Positions 8,660 to 20,711 are shown, counted from the stretch's first letter. The stretch: 64,000 nucleotides of DNA from Pseudomonadota bacterium (GCA_021813805.1 JAKAJL010000008.1:31206-95205), one strand, 5' to 3'. Numbers and translations are program-made. Notes: generated from the letters alone by a model not told the origin.

Positions 8660-11434
8660 ATGATGGAAAAGACTTTCGACCCTGCCGCCGTGGAGGCCCG
8701 CATCGCGGCCGACTGGGAGGCCGCGGGCGCCTTCCGCGCCAACCGGCCCGAGCGCCTGGGCGCCAAGACGTTCACTGTCGTCATTCCGCCGCCGAACGTC
8801 ACCGGCACCCTGCACATGGGCCATGCGCTCAACAACACCCTGCAGGACATCCTCTGCCGGTTCGAGCGCATGCGCGGCAGGAACGTGCTGTGGCAGCCGG
8901 GGACCGACCACGCCGGAATCGCCACCCAGATGGTGGTGGAGCGTCGTCTCGCCGCTGCGGGACAGCCCGGACGCCGCGAACTCGGCCGCGAAGCTTTTCT
9001 GGAAAAGGTGTGGGCCTGGAAGGCTGAATCGGGCGGCGCCATCGTCAACCAGCTCAAACGCCTCGGCGCCTCCTGCGACTGGTCGCGGGAACGCTTCACC
9101 ATGGACCCCGGCTCGTCGCGGGCGGTGCTGAAGGCCTTCGTCGAGCTTTACCGCGCCGGTCTGATTTACAAAGACAAGCGCCTCGTCAACTGGGACCCCA
9201 AGCTGCTGACGGCGGTTTCCGACATCGAAGTGGTGTCGCAGAACGTCAAGGGCTCGCTCTGGCATTTCAAATATCCGCTGGCGGACGAGAAGGGCGCCGC
9301 GACCGGCGAATATATCGTCGTCGCCACCACCCGTCCCGAGACCATGCTCGGCGACACGGCGGTTGCGGTCCATCCCGAGGACGAGCGCTATCTCCATCTG
9401 CACGGCCGTTTCGTGCGGCTGCCTTTGGTCGGGCGGCTGATCCCGATCGTCGCCGACGCCTATTCCGATCCGGAAAAAGGCTCTGGCGCGGTGAAAATCA
9501 CCCCGGCCCATGATTTCAACGATTTCGAGGTCGGCGCGCGGCACAAGCTGCCGCTGGTGAACATCCTCGACGCCGAGGCGCGCCTGCTGCTGAAGGAAAA
9601 CGAAGCTTTCCTGCAAGGCGTGATCGAGAACGACGACCTGTCGGGGACGCTCGACAGCCTTCACGGCCTGTCGCGCGAGGAGGCGCGCAAGGCGGTCATC
9701 GCCGCCATGGAGTCGCGCGGCCTGATCGCGACCGTCGAGGCCCATGAGCATCAGGTTCCCCATGGCGACCGCTCGGGCGTGGTGATCGAGCCCTGGCTCA
9801 CCGACCAATGGTATGTGGACGCCAAGGCATTGGCCGGCCCGGCGCTGGCGGCCGTGCGGTCTGGCGAGACCGCCTTCGTCCCGAAGAACTGGGAAAGGAC
9901 TTTTTTCGACTGGCTGGAGAACATTCAGCCCTGGTGCATTTCGCGCCAGCTGTGGTGGGGCCACCAGATTCCCGCCTGGTATTCGCCCTGGGGGGCGGTC
10001 TATGTCGCCGAAACCGAGGAGGAGGCGCTGGCCGACGCGCTGGCCGACGCGGTCAAGCGGGAAATCTACAGCGACGCCGAGGCCCAGGCGATCGCCGACG
10101 ATCCCGACAAGGCGGCAGACCTGCTGACCCGCGATGAGGACGTGCTCGACACCTGGTTCTCATCGGGCCTGTGGCCGATGTCCACGCTCGGCTGGCCCGA
10201 GGAAAAAAACGATCTCGCCGCGCGCTATCCCACGGACGTCCTCGTCACCGGCTTCGACATCATTTTCTTCTGGGTCGCCCGGATGATGATGTTCGGGCTG
10301 CATTTCCAGCACAAGGTCCCTTTCCGCCATGTCTATCTCCATGCGCTGGTGCGCGACGAGAAGGGCGCGAAAATGTCGAAGTCCAAGGGGAATGTGATCG
10401 ATCCCCTGAACCTCATCGACACTTACGGCGCCGACGCCTTGCGCTTTACCTTGGCGGCGATGGCGGCGCAGGGGCGCGACATCAAGCTCGCGACCTCGCG
10501 CGTCGAAGGCTATCGCAATTTCGCGACCAAGCTTTGGAACGCCGCGCGTTTCGCCGAGATGAACCAGTGCCGGGGCAGCCATGGTTTCGACCCGACCAAG
10601 CCGCGCGAAATCCTCAACCGCTGGATCATCGGCGAAGCGGCGCGGGCGGTCTCGGAGGTCGAAACCGCGCTGACCCAGTATAAATTCAACGAGGCGGCGC
10701 AAGGCGCCTATCGCTTCGTCTGGAACATTTTCTGCGACTGGAGCCTGGAGCTGGCCAAGCCGCTGCTGCAGGGGCCGGACGGCCCGGCCAAGGACGAGAC
10801 ACGCGATTCCATCGCCTTCGTCCTCGACCAGATCTGCAAGCTGCTCCATCCTTTCATGCCCTTCCTCACCGAGGAAATCTGGGCGATCCGCGGCCAGGAC
10901 TGTCCGCGCGAATCCATGCTGGCGCTGGCGCAATGGCCCGATCTGCGTGGGTTGGAGGATGCGGATTCGGAAGCGGAAATCGGCTGGCTGGTCGATGTCG
11001 TCTCCGCGGTGCGCTCGGCGCGCGCCGAAATGAACGTGCCGGCGGGCGCGCTCGCGCCGCTGGTCATGGTCGGGGCGTCGGACGCAGACGAACGCCGGGC
11101 CCGACGCTGGGCCGAGACGATGCAACGGCTGGCGCGCCTCTCCGGCATCGAAACGCGCGCCAAGGCGCCGCCGCAATCGGTTCAACTGGTCGCGCGGGGG
11201 ACGGTCCTGGCGCTGCCGCTCGAAGGCGTAATCGATTTCGACGCCGAGCGCGCGCGGCTGGAAAAGGCCGTCGCCACTGAGCAAAAGGAAATCGCCAAGA
11301 TCGACGCCAAGCTCGGCAACGCCGATTTCCTGCGCCGCGCGCCGGAAGAAGTGGTCAATGAAAACCATGAGCGTCGCGAGCAGGCCGTCGCGCGCCTCGA
11401 AAAATTCACGGCCGCCCTGAAGCTGCTGGGGTGA
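8660..11434 (+). CDS. valS: Valine--tRNA ligase
   Basis: [25 protein letters not shown] region, KMSKSKGN, C-terminal coiled coil; 924 aa. Confidence 0.98.
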   Translation: MMEKTFDPAAVEARIAADWEAAGAFRANRPERLGAKTFTVVIPPPNVTGTLHMGHALNNTLQDILCRFERMRGRNVLWQPGTDHAGIATQMVVERRLAAAGQPGRRELGREAFLEKVWAWKAESGGAIVNQLKRLGASCDWSRERFTMDPGSSRAVLKAFVELYRAGLIYKDKRLVNWDPKLLTAVSDIEVVSQNVKGSLWHFKYPLADEKGAATGEYIVVATTRPETMLGDTAVAVHPEDERYLHLHGRFVRLPLVGRLIPIVADAYSDPEKGSGAVKITPAHDFNDFEVGARHKLPLVNILDAEARLLLKENEAFLQGVIENDDLSGTLDSLHGLSREEARKAVIAAMESRGLIATVEAHEHQVPHGDRSGVVIEPWLTDQWYVDAKALAGPALAAVRSGETAFVPKNWERTFFDWLENIQPWCISRQLWWGHQIPAWYSPWGAVYVAETEEEALADALADAVKREIYSDAEAQAIADDPDKAADLLTRDEDVLDTWFSSGLWPMSTLGWPEEKNDLAARYPTDVLVTGFDIIFFWVARMMMFGLHFQHKVPFRHVYLHALVRDEKGAKMSKSKGNVIDPLNLIDTYGADALRFTLAAMAAQGRDIKLATSRVEGYRNFATKLWNAARFAEMNQCRGSHGFDPTKPREILNRWIIGEAARAVSEVETALTQYKFNEAAQGAYRFVWNIFCDWSLELAKPLLQGPDGPAKDETRDSIAFVLDQICKLLHPFMPFLTEEIWAIRGQDCPRESMLALAQWPDLRGLEDADSEAEIGWLVDVVSAVRSARAEMNVPAGALAPLVMVGASDADERRARRWAETMQRLARLSGIETRAKAPPQSVQLVARGTVLALPLEGVIDFDAERARLEKAVATEQKEIAKIDAKLGNADFLRRAPEEVVNENHERREQAVARLEKFTAALKLLG

Positions 11435-11705
11435 ACGGCGCTTTGGCGTTCGCCATGTTCAATTCTTCGCGATCCGCGCGCTTGGCTTTTTTGCAACCTT
11501 TTTCGGCGAAACTTGCTTTGCTTCCATGAATCAAGCTTCTGCAGACATGAGTCGCGACGCCTTTTGTGGCTTGGGCGCCACAGTCGGAATTCAACTTCAG
11601 AAAGCCCGAAGTTTGAAAAGGCGCCGCCGCGATTCAGCCATAAAAGAGAAGCTACTTCATTGGGCTTAGGCGTCCTGAGAGGAAGACGCCGGGAGACTGA
11701 GCGTA

Positions 11706-12533
11706 ATGTCGGCGTTGGGGCGAATCTTTCTGGCGGGTCTGTGCGCCGCGTGCTGCGGCGCGGCGGCGTTCGCCTTCGACGGCTCCGGCCCCGCCTCGTC
11801 CTCGGGCAAGACCAAGACTCTCGACATTTTCAAGAACCCTCACCAGGCGCTGGAGGCGGCGCTGGAGGACTTTCGCGCCGGTCACGGGGCTTCTTCCGTC
11901 GAGGCGCTCAAATACGCCGCCGCGGGCGGCGAGACGCTGGCGCAATGGAAGCTGGGGAAAATGTACGCCGACGGCGACGGCGTGCCGCGCGACGACTACA
12001 AGGCCTACCAATATTTCCTTGAGATCGTTGATAAATATGACGCCGATGCGGCCAACTGGCGAGAGTATTCGGTTGTCGCCAGCGCCTTTGTCGCGGTGGG
12101 GGTGTTCGAACTCAATGGCATCGGCGGATCCCGTCTGAAGGCGGACCCGGAGCGCGCCATGCGCATGTTCCGCTACGCCGCCAGCAATTTCGGCGATCCC
12201 GACGCCCAGTATAATCTTGCCCGGCTTTATATGGACGGCGCGGCCGGCCTTGCCAAGGACAATCGCCAGGCGGCGCGCTGGCTCCACCTCGCCGCCGAAA
12301 AGGGCCATGTCGAATCCCAGGCGCTGCTCGGTCACCTGCTGTTCAGCGGCGATGGCCTGCCGGCTCAGCGGGCGCGCGGCCTGATGTGGCTGACGCTTGC
12401 GCGCGAGGGCGCGAACGGCAAGGTCCAGCAATGGGTCCAGGTCCTCTACGATCAGGACATGAAGGCGGCCAGTGACACGGATCGGCAGGTCGCGCTGGTC
12501 TATCTCGAACAGCATCTGAAAAGGCGCGATTGA
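11706..12533 (+). CDS. Exported SEL1-like repeat (TPR-like) protein
   Basis: AQWKLGKMYADGDGVPRDDYKAYQYF, AQYNLARLYMDGAAGLAKDNRQAARWLHLAAEKGHVESQALLGHLLFSGDGLP repeats. Confidence 0.9.
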   Translation: MSALGRIFLAGLCAACCGAAAFAFDGSGPASSSGKTKTLDIFKNPHQALEAALEDFRAGHGASSVEALKYAAAGGETLAQWKLGKMYADGDGVPRDDYKAYQYFLEIVDKYDADAANWREYSVVASAFVAVGVFELNGIGGSRLKADPERAMRMFRYAASNFGDPDAQYNLARLYMDGAAGLAKDNRQAARWLHLAAEKGHVESQALLGHLLFSGDGLPAQRARGLMWLTLAREGANGKVQQWVQVLYDQDMKAASDTDRQVALVYLEQHLKRRD

Positions 12534-12546
12534 CCGTTCCGCGCAC

Positions 12547-12583
12547 AAAAAACGGCCCGGACGCCCAGGCCGTTTTCGTTTTC
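12547..12583. terminator. Bidirectional terminator between convergent genes
   Basis: aaaaaacggcc...ggccgttttcgttttc inverted repeat with A/T tracts both sides. Confidence 0.75.
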
Positions 12584-12607
12584 CTGACGCCGCGCGGCGA
12601 CCTTCGA

Positions 12608-13480
12608 TCAGAAGGTCGGCAGGAAGGACAGGGCGCCGGTGCGATAGTGATAGGCGATCTCAAGCCCGGCCGTGAATTGGTCGCGGGAGCCGGTACGGAG
12701 GACGAGCGGGCTGTTCGCGACGCTTCCGGTCAGAACCTGATAATTGCCGAAAACGCTGACGCGCCACAGTTCGTTCACTTCATAGCGCGCGGCTGCGGTG
12801 AGACCGGCCGAGGTCAGGCCGCCTGAAGCGTTATAGGGCGTGAGCACGCCGCCAATCGACTGGTTCACCGCCGCCTGGAACGGGCTGACCGAGAAAAAGG
12901 CGTTGGCGTATTGGTCATTGTTGAAATTCAACCGTGGGCCGACTGACAGCGTCACCGGCCCCCATTTCTGCCAGACGTCGCCAATGAGGCCGAAGGCCCA
13001 GCCATCGTAGCCGGAGACGGCCTTGCGCGCCTCGGCGCGCACGCGCAGGAAGGACAAGGGCGTCCATTCGGCGAAGGCGCCCAGTTCGATGCTGGCGTCG
13101 ACGGAATTCATCCCATAGAGGGCGAGATTGTTCCGCACGGAGCGGTTGTTGACCCAGTTTCCAGCGGGACCGACCGCGAACCAGTCGTTATGGAGCACGA
13201 CAAAGCTGAAATCGTCGTCGGGCGAGCTGAAACGCGGAGGCTGATCCTCGCGGCGAAACTCCAGGGTGGGCAGGCCATAGAAAGCAGAGCCCTTGGCGCC
13301 GGGATAGCTCGGCTGGATGCCGCCCATGCCGCCGACCGTGACGATCCATTGGGGCGTCGAGGTCGGCGCGTTGAAGTTCAGAAACGGAACCTGCAGATCG
13401 TCCGCACGCGCGGCGCTCATGCCGATGGCGCCAGAGAGAAAGACGGCCGAGACCGAGAGGCCGCGCGATGACATTTTCAA
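12608..13480 (-). CDS. MipA/OmpV family outer membrane protein
   Basis: Signal peptide, VTVGGMGGIQPSYPGAKGSAFYGLPTLEFRR, beta-barrel-like pattern ending ...YHYRTGALSFLPTF. Confidence 0.85.
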   Translation of the reverse strand: MKMSSRGLSVSAVFLSGAIGMSAARADDLQVPFLNFNAPTSTPQWIVTVGGMGGIQPSYPGAKGSAFYGLPTLEFRREDQPPRFSSPDDDFSFVVLHNDWFAVGPAGNWVNNRSVRNNLALYGMNSVDASIELGAFAEWTPLSFLRVRAEARKAVSGYDGWAFGLIGDVWQKWGPVTLSVGPRLNFNNDQYANAFFSVSPFQAAVNQSIGGVLTPYNASGGLTSAGLTAAARYEVNELWRVSVFGNYQVLTGSVANSPLVLRTGSRDQFTAGLEIAYHYRTGALSFLPTF

Positions 13481-13561
13481 GGTAATGTCTCCTAAATCCT
13501 GCCTTCATTTCTAACAGCGGCGAATGTCGAAGAACAGGCGTTTCGGCGCGCGAGAACAAAG

Positions 13562-13957
13562 TTGTCGACGGCGTCATTTTCTTGCAACAGTACGCCAGAT
13601 GAGGATCGGGACTTGCCCAGACAGACTTTCGCCCTGACAAAAGCGCCGGCCTTTTTGGCGCGGGGAATGATCCAGCTCTATCGCGTGACCCTGTCGAGCG
13701 TGGCGGGCCGCCAATGTCGCTATATGCCGACCTGCTCCGCCTTTACCGACGAAGCCATCGCCCGCCACGGTCTTTGGGCCGGCGGCTGGATGGGCCTGTC
13801 ACGCATCTGCCGCTGCCACCCCTGGGGCGATTCCGGCTTCGACCCGGTTCCGCCAAAATTGCCCGACGGCGCCGACGCCCTGCATCCTTGGCGCTATGGC
13901 TCCTGGCGCAGGCGCCCGGTCTGCGAGGCGGCCGAAGGGCGGGAACCCCGGCCCTGA
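13562..13957 (+). CDS. yidD: Membrane protein insertion efficiency factor YidD
   Basis: GMIQLYRVTLSSVAGRQCRYMPTCSAFTDEAIARHGLWAGGWMGLSRICRCHPWGDSGFDPVP; start codon uncertain. Confidence 0.92.
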   Translation: MSTASFSCNSTPDEDRDLPRQTFALTKAPAFLARGMIQLYRVTLSSVAGRQCRYMPTCSAFTDEAIARHGLWAGGWMGLSRICRCHPWGDSGFDPVPPKLPDGADALHPWRYGSWRRRPVCEAAEGREPRP

Positions 13958-14824
13958 TCATTCATGCGCCATCACCTCCAGCGCCAAAGCGTAGAGCCGG
14001 TAGCGCTGGAGATCGGGCAGGGCTTTCATCGCGTCGAGATAGATCACGCCGTTCTGGCATTGCTGCGCGTCGCTGAGCGGCGGATCGGGGATCTTGCCGT
14101 CGAGCAGAAGGCTGGCACCGGCCTTGTCCACGCCCTTGGCCAGCATCAGCTTTTCCAGATCGTCGAAATCGCCCGCAGCCGGCGCCTCGCGGTCGATCTT
14201 TTTCTGCGCGCCATCGGCGATCGCGTCGAGCCCGGCCACGGCCTCTTCGGCCATAAGCGTGCGATGGGCGCTGGCGAAAGTGGCGAAACGGTCGACGGAC
14301 GCGCCGTTGAGGAAATCGACGCAAAGCGCGGGGTCGGTCGCCGCAAGCTGTTTCAGCACCCTTTGATGCGCCTCGAACATTTTGTCGAGCGCCGCGCCGC
14401 CGGCTTTGGCGCCCAGCAGGCCGCGATTGCGCCGCAGGGTCTGGACGGCGAGGCTGACGAAAAGGTCGGCGGCGTCGTCATGGTCCTCGACGCCTTGAGA
14501 TAACGCCATTCTCTCCGCGGCGTCATAATCGGCGGGGTAAAGCGCGCGGAGCCTGGTCAGAAAAGCCCGATATTCCGGGGCCTCCGCCAGCCGGTCCTTG
14601 AGGGCGGCGCGTTTTTGCGGGTCGATGGCCTCGGCGGGCGCTTTCGGCGTCGTCACCGGATCGGCCGTGACCGGGATCGTCGTCACCGGCTTTGCCGCGA
14701 GCGGCGGTTCGGCCGGCTCCGGCTTCCGGGTTCCGCTGGCGAGAAACAGGCTGCCGAAAGTGGCGGCGAGAGCCGCCGCCGCCGCCAGAATCGCGATCCG
14801 AATATGTTGTTTCCAAGGACCCAT
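13958..14824 (-). CDS. Hypothetical exported/membrane-anchored protein
   Basis: N-terminal TM segment, PVTTIPVTADPVTTPKAPAE linker, helical C-terminal domain; family not recognised. Confidence 0.6.
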   Translation of the reverse strand: MGPWKQHIRIAILAAAAALAATFGSLFLASGTRKPEPAEPPLAAKPVTTIPVTADPVTTPKAPAEAIDPQKRAALKDRLAEAPEYRAFLTRLRALYPADYDAAERMALSQGVEDHDDAADLFVSLAVQTLRRNRGLLGAKAGGAALDKMFEAHQRVLKQLAATDPALCVDFLNGASVDRFATFASAHRTLMAEEAVAGLDAIADGAQKKIDREAPAAGDFDDLEKLMLAKGVDKAGASLLLDGKIPDPPLSDAQQCQNGVIYLDAMKALPDLQRYRLYALALEVMAHE

Positions 14825-15037
14825 GACGCGCCGAACAGCTTGTTATACGGTTTCCGCAAGATTGTTTCGCAATTCCCCCGGAAATGTCGTGGCGCGAAAA
14901 TTCCCCACGTCGAAAGAGGATTTTCGCGCCAGAGGGATATGAATTCCGCACGCGGAATTCGTATCGCAGGGCGCGCACTCTGGCCCAGGCGACGCTCGCG
15001 CGTCAATGACTGAACCGCACATGGCGTTGGATGGCGC

Positions 15038-16345
15038 TCAAGGCTCCATCGGCGCGCCGGGCGCGTGTTGCAGCGAAAAGGCGTCGCGGTGATGGTGCCA
15101 AAGCCAGAAGCACAGCAGGGCGACGGGCAAGCCGATCAGCGAAGTGAGCTGGAAAAAGACGACGAAGCCGATCTTGTTCACGGCCATCCCGGAAAAGCCG
15201 GCGAGCACGAAGCCCGGCATGGCGCAGATTGAGGTCATCAGCGAATATTGGCTGCCCGCGAATTCGGCCTTCGACAACGACGACATGAAAGTGATCAGCA
15301 CGATCGTGGCGAAGGAGGCGGCGAAGGCTTCGACGCCCACGGCCAAAGTGAAGGCCCAGAATTCGCCGCCATGGCCGGCGAGCCAGGCGAGGCTGAGATG
15401 CGAGGCCGAGGCGGCGACCGTGCCGATCAGCATGGACGACATCAGGCCGATGCGCGGCACGAGCCAGGAGCAGGCGAAGACGCCGGCCAGAGCGACGCCA
15501 AAGCCGAAAAGCTTGGTCACCGTGGCGATCTCGGAATCGGAAAAATTCAGGCTCTTGAACAAGGGTATGGCCATGGCGCTGGTGAGATAGCCCGGCATGC
15601 GGAAGCCCGCGATCAGCAGCAGGACCGGGACCGCCAGGGGCCCAAGGCGGGTGAAAAGCTCCTTGATCGGCGCCCAGATCGCCGCCGCGAGACCAGGCCG
15701 CTCGGCATGTTGCGCCGCGATAAGGTCGATCTCCGGCTCCGGCGCGGCCAGGGCCGAGATCATGCCCGGCGCCATCAGCGCCGCCATGCAGAGATAGGCG
15801 GCGCGCCAGCCGAAACGGTCGGCGAGATAAAGCGCGCCGGCGCCGGCGGCGAGATTCCCGACCCGGTAGCCCATTTCGGCGAAGGACCCCATCAAGGGCT
15901 GCTTGTCCAGCGGCGCCGCATTGATGCGCCAGCCGTCGATGACGATGTCCTGGGTCGCGCCGGCGACGCCCAGGGCCGCCGAGAACAATATCGTCCACCA
16001 CAGCCGCGCGCCCGGATCGCCGAAGGCGACGCCGGCGAGCGTCGCCGCCACGCCGATCTGCGAAGCGACGATCCAGCCGCGCCGGCGCCCGAGCAGACGG
16101 GAAAGAATCGGCGCGTCGAACTGATCGAGCAGGGGCGCCCAGACGAATTTCAGCTTGTAGGCGAAGGTCAGCCAGCTCATCAGGCCGATCAGCTGAATAG
16201 GAACCCTGGCCTCGGACAGCCAGGCCGACTGGGTGATATAGACCAGCAGAAAGGGCATGCCCGAACTGAAGCCGAGCCCGACCATGGCCGCATAGCGGCG
16301 GTCGGCGCGCAAATGGTCGAGGTAGCTTGGGGTGTTTTGAGGCAT
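15038..16345 (-). CDS. ampG: AmpG-like MFS muropeptide transporter
   Basis: [56 protein letters not shown] and [13 protein letters not shown] are AmpG-family motifs. Confidence 0.88.
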   Translation of the reverse strand: MPQNTPSYLDHLRADRRYAAMVGLGFSSGMPFLLVYITQSAWLSEARVPIQLIGLMSWLTFAYKLKFVWAPLLDQFDAPILSRLLGRRRGWIVASQIGVAATLAGVAFGDPGARLWWTILFSAALGVAGATQDIVIDGWRINAAPLDKQPLMGSFAEMGYRVGNLAAGAGALYLADRFGWRAAYLCMAALMAPGMISALAAPEPEIDLIAAQHAERPGLAAAIWAPIKELFTRLGPLAVPVLLLIAGFRMPGYLTSAMAIPLFKSLNFSDSEIATVTKLFGFGVALAGVFACSWLVPRIGLMSSMLIGTVAASASHLSLAWLAGHGGEFWAFTLAVGVEAFAASFATIVLITFMSSLSKAEFAGSQYSLMTSICAMPGFVLAGFSGMAVNKIGFVVFFQLTSLIGLPVALLCFWLWHHHRDAFSLQHAPGAPMEP

Positions 16346-16518
16346 GGCGCCCGCAACATGCCCAAGGCCTGCGCGCTTTCCAACCGCCGCGGCGTAATTT
16401 CGGCGCAGCGCGGCTTTGCCGCCACAGGCGATTGCGTCGGGGCCGCGATTCGCCTACCAAGGCGATCCCGCAAACAGCTTACGCCGGCTCGTCACGGCGA
16501 GTGAGCAAGGAGAGACGG

Positions 16519-18453
16519 ATGATTTCGGTCACTTTTCCCGATGGCGCGTCGCGGAGCTTCGAGCCCGGCGCCACCGGCCTCGACGTCGCCAGGAGCATTT
16601 CCCCGTCGCTGGCCAAAAAGACGGTCGCCATGATGCTCGACGGCCAGATGGTGGACGCCGCGACGCCCATCAAAGCCGACGCCAAAGTGGAATTCCTGAA
16701 CAGGGAAGACCCTCGTGCGTTAGAGCTGATCCGGCATGACGCCGCCCATGTGCTGGCCGATGCGGTCCAGGCGCTTTTTCCCGGCACGCAGGTCACCATC
16801 GGCCCGGTGATCGAGAACGGTTTTTACTATGATTTTTATCGCGCGGAGCCTTTCACCCCGGAGGATTTCGCCGCGATCGAAAAGAAGATGCGGGAGATCG
16901 TCGCCGCCGACAAGCCGATTCAGCGCGAGGAATGGAGCCGCGACGAGGCGGTCAGCTATTTCGAACAGCATGGCGAGGCTTTCAAGGTCGAACTGGTCGA
17001 GGCGATTCCGGCCGACCAGAAAATCTCGGTCTATAAACAGGGGGACTGGCTCGACCTCTGCCGCGGCCCGCATATGCCGTCCACGGGAAAGATCGGCAAC
17101 GCCTTCAAGCTGATGAAAGTGGCGGGCGCCTACTGGCGCGGCGATTCGTCAAAGCCGATGCTCCAGCGCATCTACGCCACCGCCTTCGCCAGGCAGGAAG
17201 ATCTCGACGCTTATCTCAAGCAGATCCAGGAGGCCGAGCGCCGCGACCATCGCCGCCTGGGCCGGGAAATGGACCTCTTCCATTTCCAGGAGGAAGGGCC
17301 GGGCACGATCTTCTGGCATCCCAAGGGCTGGACCCTGTTCCAGACCCTGATCGCCTTCATGCGCCGGCGCCAGCAGGCGGCGGGCTATATCGAGGTCAAC
17401 ACGCCGCAGGTGCTCGACCGCGCCTTGTGGGAAACTTCAGGCCATTGGCAGACCTATCGCGAGAACATGTTCATTACCAAAACGGAGGATGAACGGGTTT
17501 TCGCGCTGAAGCCGATGAACTGCCCCGGTCATGTCCAGATCTTCAAGAATGGCCTTAAATCCTACCGCGATCTCCCTATGAAGATTGCGGAATTCGGGAT
17601 TGTCCATCGCTACGAGCCCTCGGGCGCGATCCACGGCATGATGCGGGTGCGCGCCTTCACCCAGGACGACGCCCACATCTTCTGCACCGAGGACCAGATC
17701 ATGGCGGAAGCCATGAAGATCAACGACATGGTCATCTCGATCTACAAGGATTTCGGCTTCGACGACATCGTGGTGAAACTGTCCACCCGCCCGGAAAAGC
17801 GCGTCGGCGGCGACGAAGGCTGGGACAAGGCGGAAGCGGCGCTGAAAAAAGTGCTCGACCTGCTCGCCGCGCAGGGGTTCAAGACCGGGATCAATCCGGG
17901 CGAGGGCGCCTTTTACGGCCCGAAGCTCGAATATACCTTGCGCGACGCCATCGGCCGCGAATGGCAGTGCGGCACGACGCAAGTCGATTTCAACCTGCCA
18001 GGTCGTTTCGGCGCCTTCTATATCGGCCAGGATTCGGAAAAGCAGACCCCCGTGATGATCCATCGCGCCATTTTCGGCTCGCTGGAGCGATTTACCGGCA
18101 TTCTCATCGAGCATTTCGCCGGCCATCTGCCGCTGTGGCTGTCGCCGGTCCAGGCGGCGATCTGCACCATTACTTCGGACGCCGACGATTACGCGCTGGA
18201 GATCGCGGCGCTCGCCCGCAAAAAAGGCCTCAGGGTCGAGACCGACCTGCGCAACGAAAAAATCAATTACAAGGTGCGCGAATTGTCGCTGGCCAAGATC
18301 CCGGTGCTGCTGGTGGTCGGCCGGAAAGAGGCGGCGGACCGCACCGTCTCGATCCGACGCCTCGGCTCGCAGGCGCAGGCTTTTTCCGCGCTCGACGAGG
18401 CCTTGGCGTCGCTCACTCTGGAGGCGACGCCCCCGGATTTGCGCGGGGCGTGA
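16519..18453 (+). CDS. thrS: Threonine--tRNA ligase
   Basis: TGS domain, [27 protein letters not shown], class II aaRS motifs. Confidence 0.97.
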   Translation: MISVTFPDGASRSFEPGATGLDVARSISPSLAKKTVAMMLDGQMVDAATPIKADAKVEFLNREDPRALELIRHDAAHVLADAVQALFPGTQVTIGPVIENGFYYDFYRAEPFTPEDFAAIEKKMREIVAADKPIQREEWSRDEAVSYFEQHGEAFKVELVEAIPADQKISVYKQGDWLDLCRGPHMPSTGKIGNAFKLMKVAGAYWRGDSSKPMLQRIYATAFARQEDLDAYLKQIQEAERRDHRRLGREMDLFHFQEEGPGTIFWHPKGWTLFQTLIAFMRRRQQAAGYIEVNTPQVLDRALWETSGHWQTYRENMFITKTEDERVFALKPMNCPGHVQIFKNGLKSYRDLPMKIAEFGIVHRYEPSGAIHGMMRVRAFTQDDAHIFCTEDQIMAEAMKINDMVISIYKDFGFDDIVVKLSTRPEKRVGGDEGWDKAEAALKKVLDLLAAQGFKTGINPGEGAFYGPKLEYTLRDAIGREWQCGTTQVDFNLPGRFGAFYIGQDSEKQTPVMIHRAIFGSLERFTGILIEHFAGHLPLWLSPVQAAICTITSDADDYALEIAALARKKGLRVETDLRNEKINYKVRELSLAKIPVLLVVGRKEAADRTVSIRRLGSQAQAFSALDEALASLTLEATPPDLRGA

Positions 18454-18520
18454 TGCTTTGCTGGCATTTGCGCCACGCGCCCGCGATGACGAGCGCGTGG
18501 CGTCCGACGCGCTTGCCTCG

Positions 18521-19276
18521 CTAGCCGACGGAAAACCGGCCGTCACGCGCGGCGGCCACGTCATCGCGCAAGATGCGCCGGAATTCCGGCTCCGCGTCCT
18601 GACGGCCCCATTGCTCGAAATGCACCAGCGATTCCAGCGGGAGCCTCGGCCGCCAGCCTATTTTTTCCAGTTCCGGGCGGCTGTGATAGCCCCCGACCTT
18701 GCCGACGCAAAGATAGGCCACCGGCACGATGCGTTTCGGTATGCCGAGAATGCGCTGGACGGTCCCATTGTCGAAAATACTCACCCAGCCGACGCCGAGC
18801 CCCTCCGCGCGAGCCGCGAGCCATAGATTCTGGACGGCGCAGACCGAACTGAACAGGTCCATGGCGCGGATATGAGTGCGCCCGATCACCGCGGGCCCGG
18901 CCCGATCGCGGTCGCAAGTCACGCAAATATTGACCGGCGCCTCGAGAATTCCCTCGAGCTTGAGCGACCGGTAAAGGTCGCGCTTGTCCTCCGGGAACAT
19001 CAGCGCCGCCTCGGCGTGCGCTTTGACAAAGGCGTCGTGGACGCGGCCCCGGACATCCGCGTCGCGGATGACCAGGAAACTCCATGGCTGCATGTAGCCT
19101 ACCGAAGGCGCGTGATGGGCGGCGACCAGGAGGCGGCTCAAGGTCTCATCAGCGACCGGATCGGGCAGAAATTCGCCCCGCGTGTCGCGTCGCGTCAGGA
19201 CGGCGCGATAAAGGCCGGCGCGCTCGGCGTCGGGCAAAGGCAAGGCAGGAAGCAAAGCAGAATCGTCCATCGTCAT
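18521..19276 (-). CDS. bluB: 5,6-dimethylbenzimidazole synthase (BluB)
   Basis: RDTRGEFLPDPVADETLSRLLVAAHHAPSVGYMQPWSFLVI, RAEGLGVGWVSIFD; cobalamin riboswitch upstream. Confidence 0.93.
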   Translation of the reverse strand: MTMDDSALLPALPLPDAERAGLYRAVLTRRDTRGEFLPDPVADETLSRLLVAAHHAPSVGYMQPWSFLVIRDADVRGRVHDAFVKAHAEAALMFPEDKRDLYRSLKLEGILEAPVNICVTCDRDRAGPAVIGRTHIRAMDLFSSVCAVQNLWLAARAEGLGVGWVSIFDNGTVQRILGIPKRIVPVAYLCVGKVGGYHSRPELEKIGWRPRLPLESLVHFEQWGRQDAEPEFRRILRDDVAAARDGRFSVG

Positions 19277-19324
19277 TCCCCTTGATGGCGCTTTCGTCGC
19301 GCTGTCCATGCGCGCCGAACCAAT

Positions 19325-19485
19325 CCTGCCGGCCGGTCTTCTGACTTGGGTTCTTCCCGGCGGAACGCCTTCCCGGCGAACCAGTGGCGCGTGTTCCGTC
19401 AGTCCCCCTTACAGCGCTGGGCGCGTCGCGGACTTGCACCGCGTTCCCGATTCTCCCGTGCTTTGCTCGCTTGGGCTCCGGCAGG
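19325..19485 (-). promoter_or_regulatory. Cobalamin riboswitch upstream of bluB
   Basis: Minus strand reads CCTGCCGG...GGGAACgcGGTGCAAGTCCGCGACGCGCCCAGCGCTGTAAGGGGGACTGACGG...CGCCACTGGTTCGCCGGGAAGGCG...AAGTCAGAAGACCGGCCGGCAGG; terminal CCTGCCGG/CCGGCAGG form a perfect P1 stem. Confidence 0.95.
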
Positions 19486-19724
19486 AAGCGAATGACTATC
19501 ATTCCCGGAGGCCGACCGCCAATGCGATCGGACCAATCGCGGTTGTTTTATCTTTGCGCATGTCCCGTGAATCCGGACTTGCCCGGCGTCCGGCTCCATG
19601 ACGAACGGTCAAAGGTTCGAGAGCGGCGGCTGCGCTGGTTTTGACGCGGCAGGCGACGCCGCCGGATTTGCGCTAAGCTGGTCCCGCCGGCGATCCCGGC
19701 GGGATTTCCGTTCGGAGGCTTCCT

Positions 19725-20015
19725 ATGATCCCATGCCGTGGCTGTGGCCAGCCGATCCACGAGACCGCCACCGTCTGCCCGCATTGCGGCGCGCCCAACA
19801 CCGCCTCGACCAGGCGCATATTGCCGGCGGCGCTGCTGTGCTTCTTCTTCGGCCTGCTCGGCTTCCATCGCTTCTATGTCGGCAAGATCTGGACCGGCGT
19901 CTTGCAACTGCTGACCGGCGGCGGTTTTGTCGTCTGGACGGTCTATGATTTCATCCTGATCATCCTCGGCGGATTCACCGACAAGCAGGGCAACAAGATC
20001 AATCTGTGGACTTGA
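19725..20015 (+). CDS. TM2 domain protein with N-terminal zinc ribbon
   Basis: CRGCGQPIHETATVCPHCG; LLCFFFGLLGFHRFYVGKIWTGVLQLLTGGG TM2 motif. Confidence 0.9.
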   Translation: MIPCRGCGQPIHETATVCPHCGAPNTASTRRILPAALLCFFFGLLGFHRFYVGKIWTGVLQLLTGGGFVVWTVYDFILIILGGFTDKQGNKINLWT

Positions 20016-20042
20016 TTTTCGGATCGTGGAGGGAGCGCGCGC

Positions 20043-20609
20043 GTGCCGTCGAATCGCAAAATTTATCTCGCCGGCCCCGAAGTCTTCCTGCCCGACGCGC
20101 GCGCGATCGGCCTGCGCAAGAAAATCCTGTGTGAGGAGTTCGGCTTCGTCGGGCTTTACCCCCTCGACAATGAACTTGCCGCCGCGCCGGGCGAGACATT
20201 GGACGAGAAAATCTTTTCCGCCAATGTGGCGCTGATGCGCGAAGCCGACGCAGGCGTTTTCAATCTCACGCCCTTTCGCGGGGTCGGCGCCGACCCGGGC
20301 ACGGCGTTCGAACTCGGCTTTTTCGCGGCGCTGGGAAAACCGGTCTTTGCCTATACCAATGACGCCGCGTCCCTGTTCGACCGCGTCGCCGCCGCGCACG
20401 GCGTCCACGCCGCGCCCGAGGGCGACTATTGCGACGCGCAGGGTCTGTCGATCGAGAATTTCGGCAACGCGGACAATCTCATGCTCGATGGCGCCCTCAA
20501 GGCGCTGGGCCGCCGCGTCATCCGTCCCGACGTCACCCTGCCGGGCTGCGGCGACCTTGCCGGATTCATGGCCTGCCTGCGCCAGGCGAGGACGCATTTC
20601 GGCATTTGA
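20043..20609 (+). CDS. Nucleoside 2-deoxyribosyltransferase
   Basis: KIYLAGPEVFLPDA, RGVGADPGTAFELGFFAALGKPVFAYTND. Confidence 0.9.
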   Translation: MPSNRKIYLAGPEVFLPDARAIGLRKKILCEEFGFVGLYPLDNELAAAPGETLDEKIFSANVALMREADAGVFNLTPFRGVGADPGTAFELGFFAALGKPVFAYTNDAASLFDRVAAAHGVHAAPEGDYCDAQGLSIENFGNADNLMLDGALKALGRRVIRPDVTLPGCGDLAGFMACLRQARTHFGI

Positions 20610-20711
20610 AGGGCCGCCGTCAAGCGCGCCGGCGCAAGCCGGCGTTGGCGCGGCCACGGCTTTTTTCGCGGCGTCCGAAGCTTATGCTGGGCGCAACAGA
20701 GGAGCCCGACA

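Noticed and set aside
15248-16504. 418-aa plus-strand ORF opposite the AmpG-like transporter
   Set aside because: Extremely Arg/Gly/Asp-rich; opposite strand encodes the transporter
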